Assembly: GCA_027002755.1 (NCBI GenBank)
Contig: JALWZI010000299.1
Location: 1-9,708, forward strand
Direction: 5' to 3'
Length of the DNA: 9,708 nt
DNA from: Campylobacteraceae bacterium
Lineage (GTDB): Bacteria > Campylobacterota > Campylobacteria > Campylobacterales > Sulfurovaceae
Shown: positions 1 through 6,036 of the stretch, piece by piece
How positions within the stretch are numbered: position 1 is the first letter of the stretch
Layout of the letters: every line of letters starts with the position of its first letter
Made by a program: the position numbers and the translations under genes
The notes under the pieces: generated by a model
Told to the model about the DNA's origin: nothing
The model's input: only the letters and a program-made list of their open reading frames with translations
The model's database searches: none

Positions 1-1028
1 AAGATCCGCTGGGTCGCGGGGGTGACGATCATCCGGGTGTGGCGGGCGACCCGCTTGCCCTTGACGATCTCGGCGGCGATGCGCAGATCCTCCAGTCGTC
101 CGTTGGTACAGCTGCCGATCATCACCTGATCGACTTTGATTTTGTCGGCGACCGCCTGCTCCACCGGCTTGCCGTTGCTCGGCAGAAAGGGGTAGGCGAT
201 GACGGGGGAGAGTTTGCTGACATCGATGGTGATCGTTTGGCAATACTCGGCGTCGGGATCGGAGTAGTGGATCTTGGGCTCGGCCCGCAGTCCGCCGTTG
301 GCTTCGGCCCGCTCTTTGAGGTAGGCTTCTGTGATCTCGTCCACGGCGATGATCCCGTTTTTGGCTCCCGCTTCGATAGCCATATTGCACATACTGAAAC
401 GATCGTCCATCTGCAGATACTGCAGCGCTTCACCGGTGAACTCCAGCGCCTTGTAGAGCGCCCCGTCGACGCCGAGGATGCGGATCAGCTCCAGGATGAT
501 ATCCTTGCCGTAGATGTGGGGGCCGGGTTTGCCGACCAGTTCGACCTTGATGGTCTCGGGGACCTTGAACCAGTTGCCCCCGGTGATGATGGCGAAGCTG
601 ATGTCGGTGCTCCCCATCCCGGTGCTGAAAGCCCCCAGCGCCCCGTGGGTACAGGTGTGGCTATCAGCCCCGATGATCACGTCGCCGGGGACCACGAGCC
701 CCTTCTCGGGGAGCAGGGCGTGTTCGATCCCCATATCTTTTTCGTCGAAAAAGTATTTCAGATCGTGCTTGAGGGCGAAATCGCGGCTGATCTTGGCCTG
801 GTTGGCGCTGGCGATATCCTTGGCGGGGATGTAGTGGTCCATGACGATGGCGAAGCCGTCGGGATTGGCCAGCTTTTCGGCTCCGCTCTCTTCGAAGGCC
901 CGGATCGAGATCGGGGTGGTGATGTCGTTGCCGATGACCATGTCGATGTCGACACGGACGATCTCGCCCGCTTTGACGGGGCGGCCGGCATGCTCTGAAA
1001 AGATCTTTTCGGTGATGGTCTGACCCAT
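1..1028 (-). CDS. leuC: 3-isopropylmalate dehydratase large subunit, partial (C-terminus outside window)
   Basis: The minus strand reads from ATG at 1028-1026 to the window edge without a stop, giving 342 residues beginning MGQTITEKIFSEHAGRPV. It belongs to the aconitase/LeuC superfamily, which isomerises 2-isopropylmalate to 3-isopropylmalate in leucine biosynthesis together with the small subunit LeuD. Diagnostic stretches are DSHTCTHGALGAF, then MGSTD, and near the edge VMIGSCTNGR, whose cysteine (Cys307) is the expected first ligand of the [4Fe-4S] cluster. The other two cysteines should lie beyond the left edge; a family length near 420 residues means about 80 are missing. The start is supported by AAGGAT on the minus strand at 1039-1034, 5 nt from the ATG, and by a promoter upstream. 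A homoaconitase-type paralogue cannot be fully excluded, but LeuC is the best call. The long opposite-strand frame here is a shadow. Confidence 0.93.
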   Translation of the reverse strand, partial: MGQTITEKIFSEHAGRPVKAGEIVRVDIDMVIGNDITTPISIRAFEESGAEKLANPDGFAIVMDHYIPAKDIASANQAKISRDFALKHDLKYFFDEKDMGIEHALLPEKGLVVPGDVIIGADSHTCTHGALGAFSTGMGSTDISFAIITGGNWFKVPETIKVELVGKPGPHIYGKDIILELIRILGVDGALYKALEFTGEALQYLQMDDRFSMCNMAIEAGAKNGIIAVDEITEAYLKERAEANGGLRAEPKIHYSDPDAEYCQTITIDVSKLSPVIAYPFLPSNGKPVEQAVADKIKVDQVMIGSCTNGRLEDLRIAAEIVKGKRVARHTRMIVTPATQRI

Positions 1029-1062
1029 GATATATCCTTGATAGAGGCTGAAAATTGACGCG

Positions 1063-1068
1063 ATTATA
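1063..1068 (-). promoter_or_regulatory. leuC promoter, extended -10
   Basis: The minus strand reads TGGTATAAT, a perfect TATAAT preceded by the TG of an extended -10 element. The predicted transcription start lies near 1056, giving a leader of about 28 nt that carries the AAGGAT ribosome binding site. No good -35 hexamer is visible, which fits the AT-rich, extended -10 promoters usual in Campylobacterota. Confidence 0.6.
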
Positions 1069-1072
1069 CCAT

Positions 1073-1118
1073 TTATAGCTTCTTATAGCTTCTAGTCGAT
1101 AGGCTCTAGTCTCTAGTA
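1073..1118 (+). repeat. Decamer pair and degenerate heptamer array, leuC/NFACT gap
   Basis: TTATAGCTTC is repeated twice in tandem (1073-1092). In phase with its end, four heptamers run over 1091-1118 with consensus TCTAGTC; the second unit (GATAGGC) is degenerate. Part of this (TAGTCGATAG) is the reverse complement of the ACTATCG units at 1206-1223, so the divergent gap has repeat arms at both ends pointing toward each other. It looks like a decayed version of the cleaner arrays further right. Confidence 0.6.
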
Positions 1119-1138
1119 TTTCTCATTCAGAAACGATA

Positions 1139-1195
1139 CCGTAGCAAATTTTATGTTACGGCACACCTGGCACACAAGTCATGCCTCCAATGACT
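1139..1195. other. Two short stem-loops in the leuC/NFACT divergent gap
   Basis: CCGTAGC (1139-1145) pairs with GTTACGG (1155-1161) with one G-T wobble around a 9-nt loop. AGTCAT (1177-1182) pairs perfectly with ATGACT (1190-1195) around a 7-nt loop. Between them GGCACAC occurs twice (1160-1166, 1169-1175). Neither hairpin has a T-run, so they are not obvious terminators. Function unknown; they could be operator-like sites for either divergent gene. Confidence 0.4.
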
Positions 1196-1205
1196 GATAC
1201 CCCAT

Positions 1206-1225
1206 ACTATCGACTATCGACTACA
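1206..1225 (+). repeat. Short ACTATCG heptamer array
   Basis: Two exact ACTATCG units (1206-1219) plus a partial third lie just upstream of the NFACT promoter. Their reverse complement resembles the TAGTCGATAG segment at 1094-1103. Confidence 0.55.
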
Positions 1226-1231
1226 AAGTGT

Positions 1232-1237
1232 TATAAT
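1232..1237 (+). promoter_or_regulatory. NFACT gene promoter, extended -10, predicting a leaderless mRNA
   Basis: TGTTATAAT (1229-1237) is a perfect extended -10 box. The ATG starts only 7 nt after it, at 1245, exactly where transcription should begin. The seven bases between (CCGCCCC) contain no Shine-Dalgarno sequence. The transcript is therefore predicted to be leaderless. Confidence 0.6.
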
Positions 1238-1244
1238 CCGCCCC

Positions 1245-2588
1245 ATGACCCACAATGAACTCAAAGCCGTCTCCGACTGGCTCAGCACTCGTCGCCATAT
1301 CAAAAAAGCACGACGAGTCGAGAACAACACCATCGAACTCAACTTCGGAGAGGAGGAGAGTCTCTTTTTCGATATGACCCGGGGGCACTCCACGGTCTAC
1401 CTGGGGCCTTCCCGACGTCCGGGGCAGGATTTCAACGCTCCCTTCGACACTCTGTTGCATCAGACCCTCTCCCAGAGCCGGATCCTCTCGGTGGAAGTCC
1501 CGGAGAACGAGCGGATCCTGCGCCTCACCGTCCAGCCCCGCAGCCACTACAAGGACCGCCGGATCACCCTCCAGCTTGAGTTCACGGGGCGCCATGCCAA
1601 CGCCATCTTGTTGGACGAGGAGGGGCGCGTTCTGGAGGCGCTCCGCCATATCGACGCCGACCGGAGTTTTCGCGTCGTACGCCCCGGGGTCACCCTGGAA
1701 CCCCTGCCGCCCCGTCCTCCCAAAGAGGAGCTCCCCTTCACCGAAAATATCGAGGAGTGGCTCCGGAAGAACTACCGCCGCCTTACCGAAGAACGGATGC
1801 AAAATCTCCGCCGACAAAAACGCCAGCAGGTCGAGAAGAAACGGGACAAGATCCGGCGGCTTCTGGCGGAACTGCCTGATGAAACAGCCCTGCAGAGAGA
1901 GTCGGAACGTTTTTCGGAGATGGGCAACATCATCCTGGCCAATCTCCATACCATCCGGCCCTACGATCGGGAGCTGAATGCAACGGACTTTTCGGGAGAT
2001 CCCGTCACCGTTCCCCTGCCGGGGGGAATCGTACGCAATCGCCTGGGGGAGTACTATTTCCGCAGGGCCCAACGGGCCCGTTCCAAGGCGAAACATGTCC
2101 ACATCGAACGGGAGAACCTGGAGGCCAAGCTCCGTTTCTACGACAACATCCTTCAGGCGATCGACGAGGCCAAAGATCCCTACGATCTGGAACTCCTGGT
2201 CCCCAAGCAGGGTCGCTCCCGACGCAAAAAAGAGAAGCTCCGTGACGGCGAACTCTACTGGATCGAAGGGTACAAGGTCTACGTGGGACGCAACGCCCGG
2301 GAGAATCAGAAACTCCTGGAAGCCGCCCGGGCCAACGACCTCTGGATGCATGTGCGGGATCTGCCGGGCAGCCATGTGCTCATCCGCACCGACAAGCAGA
2401 ACCTCCCCGAATCGGTCCTGCGTTCCGCCGCCAAGCTCTGCGTGGATTTCACCACCTCCCATCCGGGCAACTACGCCGTAGACTACACCCGCCGCAAATT
2501 CGTCAAACTCCAGGAGGGCAGCCGGGTGGAATATGACAAATACAAGACGATCCACGTCCTCAAAGAGGGTGTGGAGATCCGGGAGTAG
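1245..2588 (+). CDS. NFACT family protein (RqcH / fibronectin-binding-protein-A-like)
   Basis: The 447-residue product has an NFACT-N-like N-terminal domain (about 1-150), a highly charged coiled-coil middle (about 165-310, rich in R/K/E/Q) and a C-terminal NFACT-R domain (about 335-440) with the recognisable GRNARENQKLLEAA and ANDLWMHVRDLPGSHVLI segments. Family members in bacteria (RqcH) bind the split 50S subunit carrying peptidyl-tRNA and add C-terminal alanine tails in ribosome-associated quality control. At 447 residues it is shorter than the roughly 570 of Bacillus RqcH, as I would expect of the compact Gram-negative type. Glu89-Arg90 appears to sit where RqcH has its Asp-Arg pair needed for tailing. 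The start follows from the homology, and no usable in-frame start lies nearby. It is convergent with nhaA, 3 bp from its stop. The long antisense frame here has no recognisable family features. Family confident; RqcH activity inferred. Confidence 0.88.
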   Translation: MTHNELKAVSDWLSTRRHIKKARRVENNTIELNFGEEESLFFDMTRGHSTVYLGPSRRPGQDFNAPFDTLLHQTLSQSRILSVEVPENERILRLTVQPRSHYKDRRITLQLEFTGRHANAILLDEEGRVLEALRHIDADRSFRVVRPGVTLEPLPPRPPKEELPFTENIEEWLRKNYRRLTEERMQNLRRQKRQQVEKKRDKIRRLLAELPDETALQRESERFSEMGNIILANLHTIRPYDRELNATDFSGDPVTVPLPGGIVRNRLGEYYFRRAQRARSKAKHVHIERENLEAKLRFYDNILQAIDEAKDPYDLELLVPKQGRSRRKKEKLRDGELYWIEGYKVYVGRNARENQKLLEAARANDLWMHVRDLPGSHVLIRTDKQNLPESVLRSAAKLCVDFTTSHPGNYAVDYTRRKFVKLQEGSRVEYDKYKTIHVLKEGVEIRE

Positions 2589-2591
2589 GCA

Positions 2592-3758
2592 TCAGCGCCC
2601 CCGAGTCACCTGCCGCAGATAGAGATAGCCTGCCACACCGGAGAGAAGCGAACCGATCAGAATCCCCATCCGCTCGTCGGCCAGTTTGAAACAGGCATCT
2701 CCCGAACACTCGAAGGCCAGAGAACCGATAAAGAGGCTCATAGTAAAACCGATACCCCCGAGGATTGCCACACCGTAGAGCATCTTCCAGTCGACCCCCT
2801 CCGGAAGCTTTCCCAATCCGAGACGGATCGCCAGCCAGCTGAAAAGAAAGATCCCTATCTGTTTCCCCAGAAACAGGCCGCTGACGATCCCCAGCGTGAC
2901 ACTGTCGGTAAAATCCTTCCAACTTACATTGGCGAAATCGATCCCGGTATTGACGAAGGCGAAGAGAGGGAGGATCACATGGTTGACCGGCGCATGCAGC
3001 GACTCCTCCAGGGCATGAAAACTGGCTTTGTTGTTTTTCAGCGGAATGAAAAGCCCAAGGATCACCCCCGCCAGTGTCGCATGGACCCCCGACTTGAGCG
3101 TCGCGACCCACATCACGATCCCGATGAGCACGTAGGCGGTATTGTTGGTCACACCCCGCCGGTTCATCCACCAGAGAATCAGGATCGTCACCGCCACGAT
3201 AAAAAGCGCCAAGTAGGAGAGGCCCTGGGTGTAGAAAAGCGCGATGATAACGATCGCCCCCAGGTCATCGATGATGGCCAGGGTCAGGAGAAAGAGTTTC
3301 AGCACGGGCGGGACCCGTTTGCCCAGTAACGACAGGATCCCCAGAGCGAAGGCGATATCGGTGGCCGAGGGGATCGCCCATCCCTTCATCGCCGCCGGGT
3401 TCCCCCAGTTGAAACCCGTATAGAACAGAGCCGGCACCAGCATCCCTCCGACCGCGGCCATGGCCGGCACCGCCACTTTGCGGGGATCCTGCAGCTCCCC
3501 TTCCATCATCTCCCGTTTGATCTCCAGACCCACCATGAAAAAGAAGACCGCCATCAGGCCGTCATTGACCCAGAGCAGCAACGGTTTGGCAATGGTCAGA
3601 TGCCCGACCACCACCGCCACAGGGGTGTTGAGAAAGGCATCGTAATAACTTTTCAGCGGCGAGTTGGCGACCCCCATGGCGATCAGGGTCATCACCATCA
3701 GCAGAATCCCGGTAGAGGATTCGTGGCGGAAAAAGCCGAGGAGAGAGTTCTTCAACAT
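2592..3758 (-). CDS. nhaA: Na+/H+ antiporter NhaA
   Basis: A 388-residue, strongly hydrophobic inner-membrane protein matching NhaA along its whole length. NhaA exports sodium in exchange for protons and supports pH and salt homeostasis. Visible signature residues: FFFMVGLEIKREM (72-84), the TM4 motif PSATDIAFALG with Thr133/Asp134, the ion-binding aspartate pair Asp164-Asp165 in LAIIDDLGAI, a lysine at 299 in GKQIGI equivalent to the structural Lys300 of E. coli, and IGFTMSLFIGSLAF near the end. A short loop with CSGDAC (Cys351, Cys356) follows. Length equals the E. coli protein (388). A modest GTGAG ribosome binding site sits 6-7 nt before the ATG. It stands alone and converges on the NFACT gene with only 3 bp between stops and no visible terminator. 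A sodium-rich, probably marine habitat would fit. Confidence 0.96.
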   Translation of the reverse strand: MLKNSLLGFFRHESSTGILLMVMTLIAMGVANSPLKSYYDAFLNTPVAVVVGHLTIAKPLLLWVNDGLMAVFFFMVGLEIKREMMEGELQDPRKVAVPAMAAVGGMLVPALFYTGFNWGNPAAMKGWAIPSATDIAFALGILSLLGKRVPPVLKLFLLTLAIIDDLGAIVIIALFYTQGLSYLALFIVAVTILILWWMNRRGVTNNTAYVLIGIVMWVATLKSGVHATLAGVILGLFIPLKNNKASFHALEESLHAPVNHVILPLFAFVNTGIDFANVSWKDFTDSVTLGIVSGLFLGKQIGIFLFSWLAIRLGLGKLPEGVDWKMLYGVAILGGIGFTMSLFIGSLAFECSGDACFKLADERMGILIGSLLSGVAGYLYLRQVTRGR

Positions 3759-3773
3759 GACGGTCTCACTTTG

Positions 3774-3807
3774 CGGGATAAGAGATTATGATCAGGAGAT
3801 TATCCCG
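3774..3807. repeat. Inverted repeat with a spaced direct repeat in the nhaA/cdsA divergent gap
   Basis: CGGGATAA (3774-3781) and TTATCCCG (3800-3807) form a perfect 8-bp stem. Inside, GAGATTAT occurs twice, 14 nt (two heptamer periods) apart. On the minus strand the region holds two -10-like hexamers (CATAAT at 3790-3785, GATAAT at 3804-3799) that could start nhaA transcription, so the palindrome could be an operator for nhaA. The rest of this 161-bp gap up to the cdsA promoter shows nothing else I recognise. Confidence 0.4.
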
Positions 3808-3880
3808 AAATCTGAGGCAAAAAACGCTTGAGTCTCGAAACAGAGTGAAAAAGAGGGTCTGTTCGCCCCGGCAGCTTCGA

Positions 3881-3886
3881 TATAAT
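3881..3886 (+). promoter_or_regulatory. cdsA operon promoter, -10 box
   Basis: A perfect TATAAT stands 33 bp before the ATG at 3920, which places the transcription start near 3893 and a leader of about 27 nt holding AGAGGA. No clear -35 is seen. It is probably the main promoter of the operon through the LysE-family gene, since I see no other convincing promoter before ssrA. Confidence 0.55.
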
Positions 3887-3919
3887 TGCGGAAATCTATC
3901 CGAGATGAAAGAGGAAACA

Positions 3920-4681
3920 ATGTCCCTCCCCAACGAACATACGCAGCGATGGAAAACCGCTTTCGTCCTGCTGCTGGTCATCGCTCTTGTCGCCCTGATC
4001 GATACACCGCTGGTCACCTGGCTCTTTTTCGGAGCGGTCTATCTCCTGGCGCTCAGTGAAGCGATGCGCCTCTTCCGGGTCGCCGACACCACACTCTATC
4101 TCTATGCCGGGGGACTCTGGCTCCTGACCCCCTTCTATCCCCATCCCAGCGATCTGATCTTCGGTGCGACACTGATCCAGGGGGGATTGCTGGCCTACCG
4201 CCGGCGTCTGGATATCCGAACCCTCTTCCCCCTCCTCTACCCCACGGCGGGAATGCTCTTTCTCTGGATGCTCTACCGGGAGTACGGCATGATCTCTCTG
4301 CTCTGGATCCTGGTCATCGTGGCCCTCACCGATGTCGGTGCCTACTACACCGGCCGAAAGTGGGGCAAAACCCCCTTCTCTCCCACTTCCCCCAAGAAGA
4401 CGCTGGAGGGGGTCTTCGGCGGAATTCTCCTGGGGACTCTGGGAGGATTTGTCCTGATGGTGGGTCATCAGAATCTCTTTTTCAATGCCCTCTTCATCGC
4501 TCTGATCACCTCGGTGGCTTCGGTCTTCGGTGATCTCTTCGAGAGCTATCTCAAACGGGAGGCGGGCCTCAAAGACAGCGGCGACATCCTCCCCGGCCAC
4601 GGCGGTGTTCTGGACCGGATCGACGGCTATCTCTTCGCCGCCGTAGCGCTTTACATCCTGCTGAAACTGACGGGGAGCTGA
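3920..4681 (+). CDS. cdsA: Phosphatidate cytidylyltransferase (CDP-diglyceride synthase)
   Basis: Makes CDP-diacylglycerol from phosphatidic acid and CTP, the branch point for membrane phospholipid synthesis; a polytopic inner-membrane enzyme. The 253-residue product shows repeated hydrophobic segments, TDVGAYYTGRKWGKTPFSP (about 137-156), SPKKTLEG (157-164) and the family signature from SYLKREAG through KDSGD, PGHGG and LDRIDG (about 209-236), including the conserved H-G-G and D-R-x-D residues. The frame is open back to an ATG at 3788, but that start lies upstream of the TATAAT at 3881. The ATG at 3920 has AGAGGA about 6 nt before it and gives a normal CdsA length, so I use it. First gene of a six-gene plus-strand operon. 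Confidence 0.95.
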   Translation: MSLPNEHTQRWKTAFVLLLVIALVALIDTPLVTWLFFGAVYLLALSEAMRLFRVADTTLYLYAGGLWLLTPFYPHPSDLIFGATLIQGGLLAYRRRLDIRTLFPLLYPTAGMLFLWMLYREYGMISLLWILVIVALTDVGAYYTGRKWGKTPFSPTSPKKTLEGVFGGILLGTLGGFVLMVGHQNLFFNALFIALITSVASVFGDLFESYLKREAGLKDSGDILPGHGGVLDRIDGYLFAAVALYILLKLTGS

Positions 4682-4688
4682 TAGTGAT

Positions 4689-4716
4689 GGAGAATGGAGA
4701 ATGGAGAATGGAGAAT
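4689..4716 (+). repeat. GGAGAAT heptamer array, 4 units
   Basis: Four exact GGAGAAT units begin 7 bp after the cdsA stop. Every unit carries a Shine-Dalgarno-like GGAG, and successive units create ATG triplets. It is nearly complementary to the array at 4740-4767, with six of seven positions in each unit able to pair. Confidence 0.9.
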
Positions 4717-4739
4717 AATTGTATTGTGGGGAAGAACTC

Positions 4740-4767
4740 ATTCTCAATTCTCAATTCTCAATTCTCA
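4740..4767 (+). repeat. ATTCTCA heptamer array, 4 units
   Basis: Four exact ATTCTCA units. The reverse complement unit TGAGAAT differs from the upstream GGAGAAT unit only at the first base, so the two 28-bp arrays can fold into a long stem with 24 of 28 pairs and one mismatch every seventh base, around a 23-nt loop. Confidence 0.9.
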
Positions 4768-4773
4768 ATTTTG

Positions 4774-4808
4774 CAGGACCATAAAAGCCGGAGGCTTTTA
4801 TGGTCCTG
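4774..4808 (+). promoter_or_regulatory. Start-codon palindrome of dxr (16-bp perfect stem, GGA loop)
   Basis: The arm at 4774-4789 is the exact reverse complement of 4793-4808, with loop GGA at 4790-4792. The Shine-Dalgarno GGAGG is 4790-4794 (loop plus first stem bases), and the ATG (4800-4802) with the first two further codons lies inside the right arm. In mRNA this hairpin should hide the start codon while exposing part of the ribosome binding site. It could be an RNA thermometer-like or translation-coupling element; function inferred. Confidence 0.75.
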
Positions 4809-5876
4809 TTAGGTTCCACCGGCTCCATCGGCCTCAATACGCTGGAGATCTGCCGACGGTTCCACCTGCCGGTGGAGGGACTGGTCGCCGGGAACAATCT
4901 GGAACTGCTCCAGGAGCAGATCGACGAATTCCAGCCCGAACTGGTCGCCATCGCCGATCCCGATCGAATCCATGAGATCCGACACCCAAGGATCTATGCA
5001 GGTGAGGAGGGAATCCTGCGGCTTTTGGAAGAGAGCGCCTCACCACGGGTCGTCAACGCACTGGTGGGCTATGCCGGCCTGGCTCCAACCCTCAAAGCTC
5101 TGGAACTTGGACGCACCCTCGCCCTGGCCAACAAGGAGTCCCTGGTCATCGCCGGCGCTTTTCTCGATCGCAGCCGTATCTTTCCCATCGATTCGGAGCA
5201 TTTCGGCCTCTGGTATCTGCTGAACGGTCGCCCTTTCCGCCGTCTGGTCATCACTGCCAGCGGCGGAGCCTTTCGGGACCGTACTCCCGAGGAGACCCGC
5301 CGGGCCGCCTACGCCGAGGCCCTGCACCACCCCAACTGGTCCATGGGAGACAAGATCACCATCGACAGCGCCTCCATGGTCAACAAACTCTTCGAACTCC
5401 TCGAAGCCCGCTGGCTCTTTGGGACCGAGGCGGTGGATGCGGTGATCGAGCGGCGCTCCATCGTCCACGCTCTGGTGGAATTCAGTGACGGCTCCACCAC
5501 CGCCCACCTGGCCGATGTCGATATGAAGCTCCCTATCGCCTATGCTCTGGAATGCCCCATCACCGAGCCGGTACTGGAGCCGGTGAATCTGCTGGGCATC
5601 GGCCCCATCGTCTTCGAGGAGATCGACACCGAACGCTATCCCCTCTGGCAGCTCAAAGAGGAGCTCCTCGCCCACCCCCGCCTCGGTGTGGTTCTCAACG
5701 CCGCCAACGAAGCGGCCATGGAGGGGTTCCGAAAAGGGCATTACGACTTTGGCACCATGGCGGACAGGATCCTCGATGCCTGGCAGCACTTCCGCGACCG
5801 GGAACCCAAAAGCCTGGGGGAGGTGATGAAGATGGACAAAGAGGTGAGGGAGTATGTATTTGCGAATGAGGAATGA
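4800..5876 (+). CDS. dxr: 1-deoxy-D-xylulose 5-phosphate reductoisomerase
   Basis: Second enzyme of the MEP isoprenoid pathway, converting DXP to MEP with NADPH in the cytoplasm. The 358-residue product shows the N-terminal nucleotide-binding loop GSTGSIG (5-11), LANKESLV (109-116), the metal-binding Asp131-Ser-Glu133 in DSEHFGLW, ASGGAF (153-158), HPNWSMGDKITIDSASM (177-193), NKLFELLEA and LNAANEAAM near the C-terminus. The very short N-terminus before the GSTGSIG motif matches what I recall of Campylobacterota Dxr and confirms the start at 4800 inside the palindrome. GGAGG stands 5 nt before the ATG. The last residues (ANEE) and the stop are written by heptamer repeat units, so the repeat array has grown into, or begins within, the gene end. 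Second gene of the operon, after cdsA. Confidence 0.96.
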   Translation: MVLLGSTGSIGLNTLEICRRFHLPVEGLVAGNNLELLQEQIDEFQPELVAIADPDRIHEIRHPRIYAGEEGILRLLEESASPRVVNALVGYAGLAPTLKALELGRTLALANKESLVIAGAFLDRSRIFPIDSEHFGLWYLLNGRPFRRLVITASGGAFRDRTPEETRRAAYAEALHHPNWSMGDKITIDSASMVNKLFELLEARWLFGTEAVDAVIERRSIVHALVEFSDGSTTAHLADVDMKLPIAYALECPITEPVLEPVNLLGIGPIVFEEIDTERYPLWQLKEELLAHPRLGVVLNAANEAAMEGFRKGHYDFGTMADRILDAWQHFRDREPKSLGEVMKMDKEVREYVFANEE

Positions 5877-5891
5877 GGAATTAGGAATTAG
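5864..5891 (+). repeat. GAATKAG heptamer array, 4 units, overlapping the dxr stop
   Basis: Two GAATGAG units are followed by two GAATTAG units. The dxr stop TGA (5874-5876) is inside the second unit. The G-to-T change in the third unit removes a TGA that would otherwise close the bridging frame at 5866-6060. In the register TGAGGAA it is partly complementary (about 22 of 28) to the CTCCTCA array at 6008-6035. Confidence 0.88.
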
Positions 5892-5901
5892 GAATATCGG
5901 T

Positions 5902-5916
5902 GTCGCCTCCGGTGAC
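5902..5916. repeat. Tri-loop hairpin GTCGCC-TCC-GGTGAC
   Basis: A six-pair stem with one G-T wobble and loop TCC. The second copy at 6626-6640 has a perfect stem, so the difference between copies preserves pairing. Its core is the reverse complement of the GCC-GGA-GGC core used at the dxr and lgt starts. Confidence 0.7.
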
Positions 5917-5928
5917 GGATTTAAAAAG

Positions 5929-5945
5929 GCGTTGCAGCGCAACGC
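5929..5945. repeat. GCGTTGC tri-loop hairpin, copy 1 (loop AGC)
   Basis: GCGTTGC and GCAACGC form a perfect 7-bp stem around AGC, preceded by an A-run and followed by A-A/T-ACCA and a pyrimidine heptamer array. It is one of four copies in the window with identical stems and four different loops. Confidence 0.8.
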
Positions 5946-5955
5946 AAACCAAAAC

Positions 5956-5983
5956 CATTCACCATTCACCATTCACCATTCAT
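5956..5983 (+). repeat. CATTCAC heptamer array, 4 units
   Basis: Three CATTCAC units and a final CATTCAT follow the GCGTTGC hairpin. There are no stop triplets in any plus-strand frame. Confidence 0.88.
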
Positions 5984-6007
5984 CATCTACAAGCAAAGCT
6001 TTCGCTG

Positions 6008-6035
6008 CTCCTCACTCCTCACTCCTCACTCCTCA
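6008..6035 (+). repeat. CTCCTCA heptamer array, 4 units
   Basis: Four exact CTCCTCA units directly before the hydrolase start palindrome. The identical unit, also four copies, recurs at 7965-7992 before lgt. Just upstream (5992-6006) is a short imperfect hairpin around AAAGCTTT. Confidence 0.9.
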
Positions 6036-6036
6036 T

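Larger units (their letters stand above)
4687..4812 (+). other. Stop-free bridging frame cdsA to dxr
   Basis: An ATG at 4687, just after the cdsA stop, opens a 41-codon frame through both heptamer arrays and the dxr start palindrome, ending at TAG 4810-4812, 10 bases past the dxr ATG. The peptide is repeat-derived (NGEW- and SILNS-like) and resembles no folded protein. If translated, it would bring ribosomes through the dxr start hairpin. Coding status is unproven. Confidence 0.25.
5865..5985 (+). repeat. 121-bp direct repeat, copy 1
   Basis: This copy matches 6589-6709 at an offset of 724 bp with four mismatches by my count. It contains a purine heptamer array, the GTCGCC hairpin, the GCGTTGC hairpin and the CATTCAC array. 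The pair encloses the hydrolase gene. Confidence 0.88.

Noticed and set aside
39..998. 319-codon plus-strand open frame
   Set aside because: It lies opposite leuC, whose motifs are unmistakable; the plus-strand translation has no recognisable domain.
1221..2555. 444-codon minus-strand open frame opposite the NFACT gene
   Set aside because: It is almost as long as the real gene, but only the plus strand matches a known family; long antisense frames are common in GC-rich genes with biased codon use.
2581..2600. Bidirectional terminator between the NFACT gene and nhaA
   Set aside because: Only 3 bp separate the stops and no hairpin with a T-run is visible around them.
3788..3919. 44-residue N-terminal extension of CdsA
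   Set aside because: It lies mostly upstream of the TATAAT at 3881, has no ribosome binding site and adds basic residues absent from the family; the ATG at 3920 fits better.
5040..5972. 310-codon minus-strand frame opposite dxr
   Set aside because: Antisense of dxr motifs plus repeat-derived peptide (FLIPNSSFLI); no independent support.
5864..6035. Possible CRISPR array
   Set aside because: The repeats are 7 bp, head-to-tail, with no unique spacers and no cas genes nearby.
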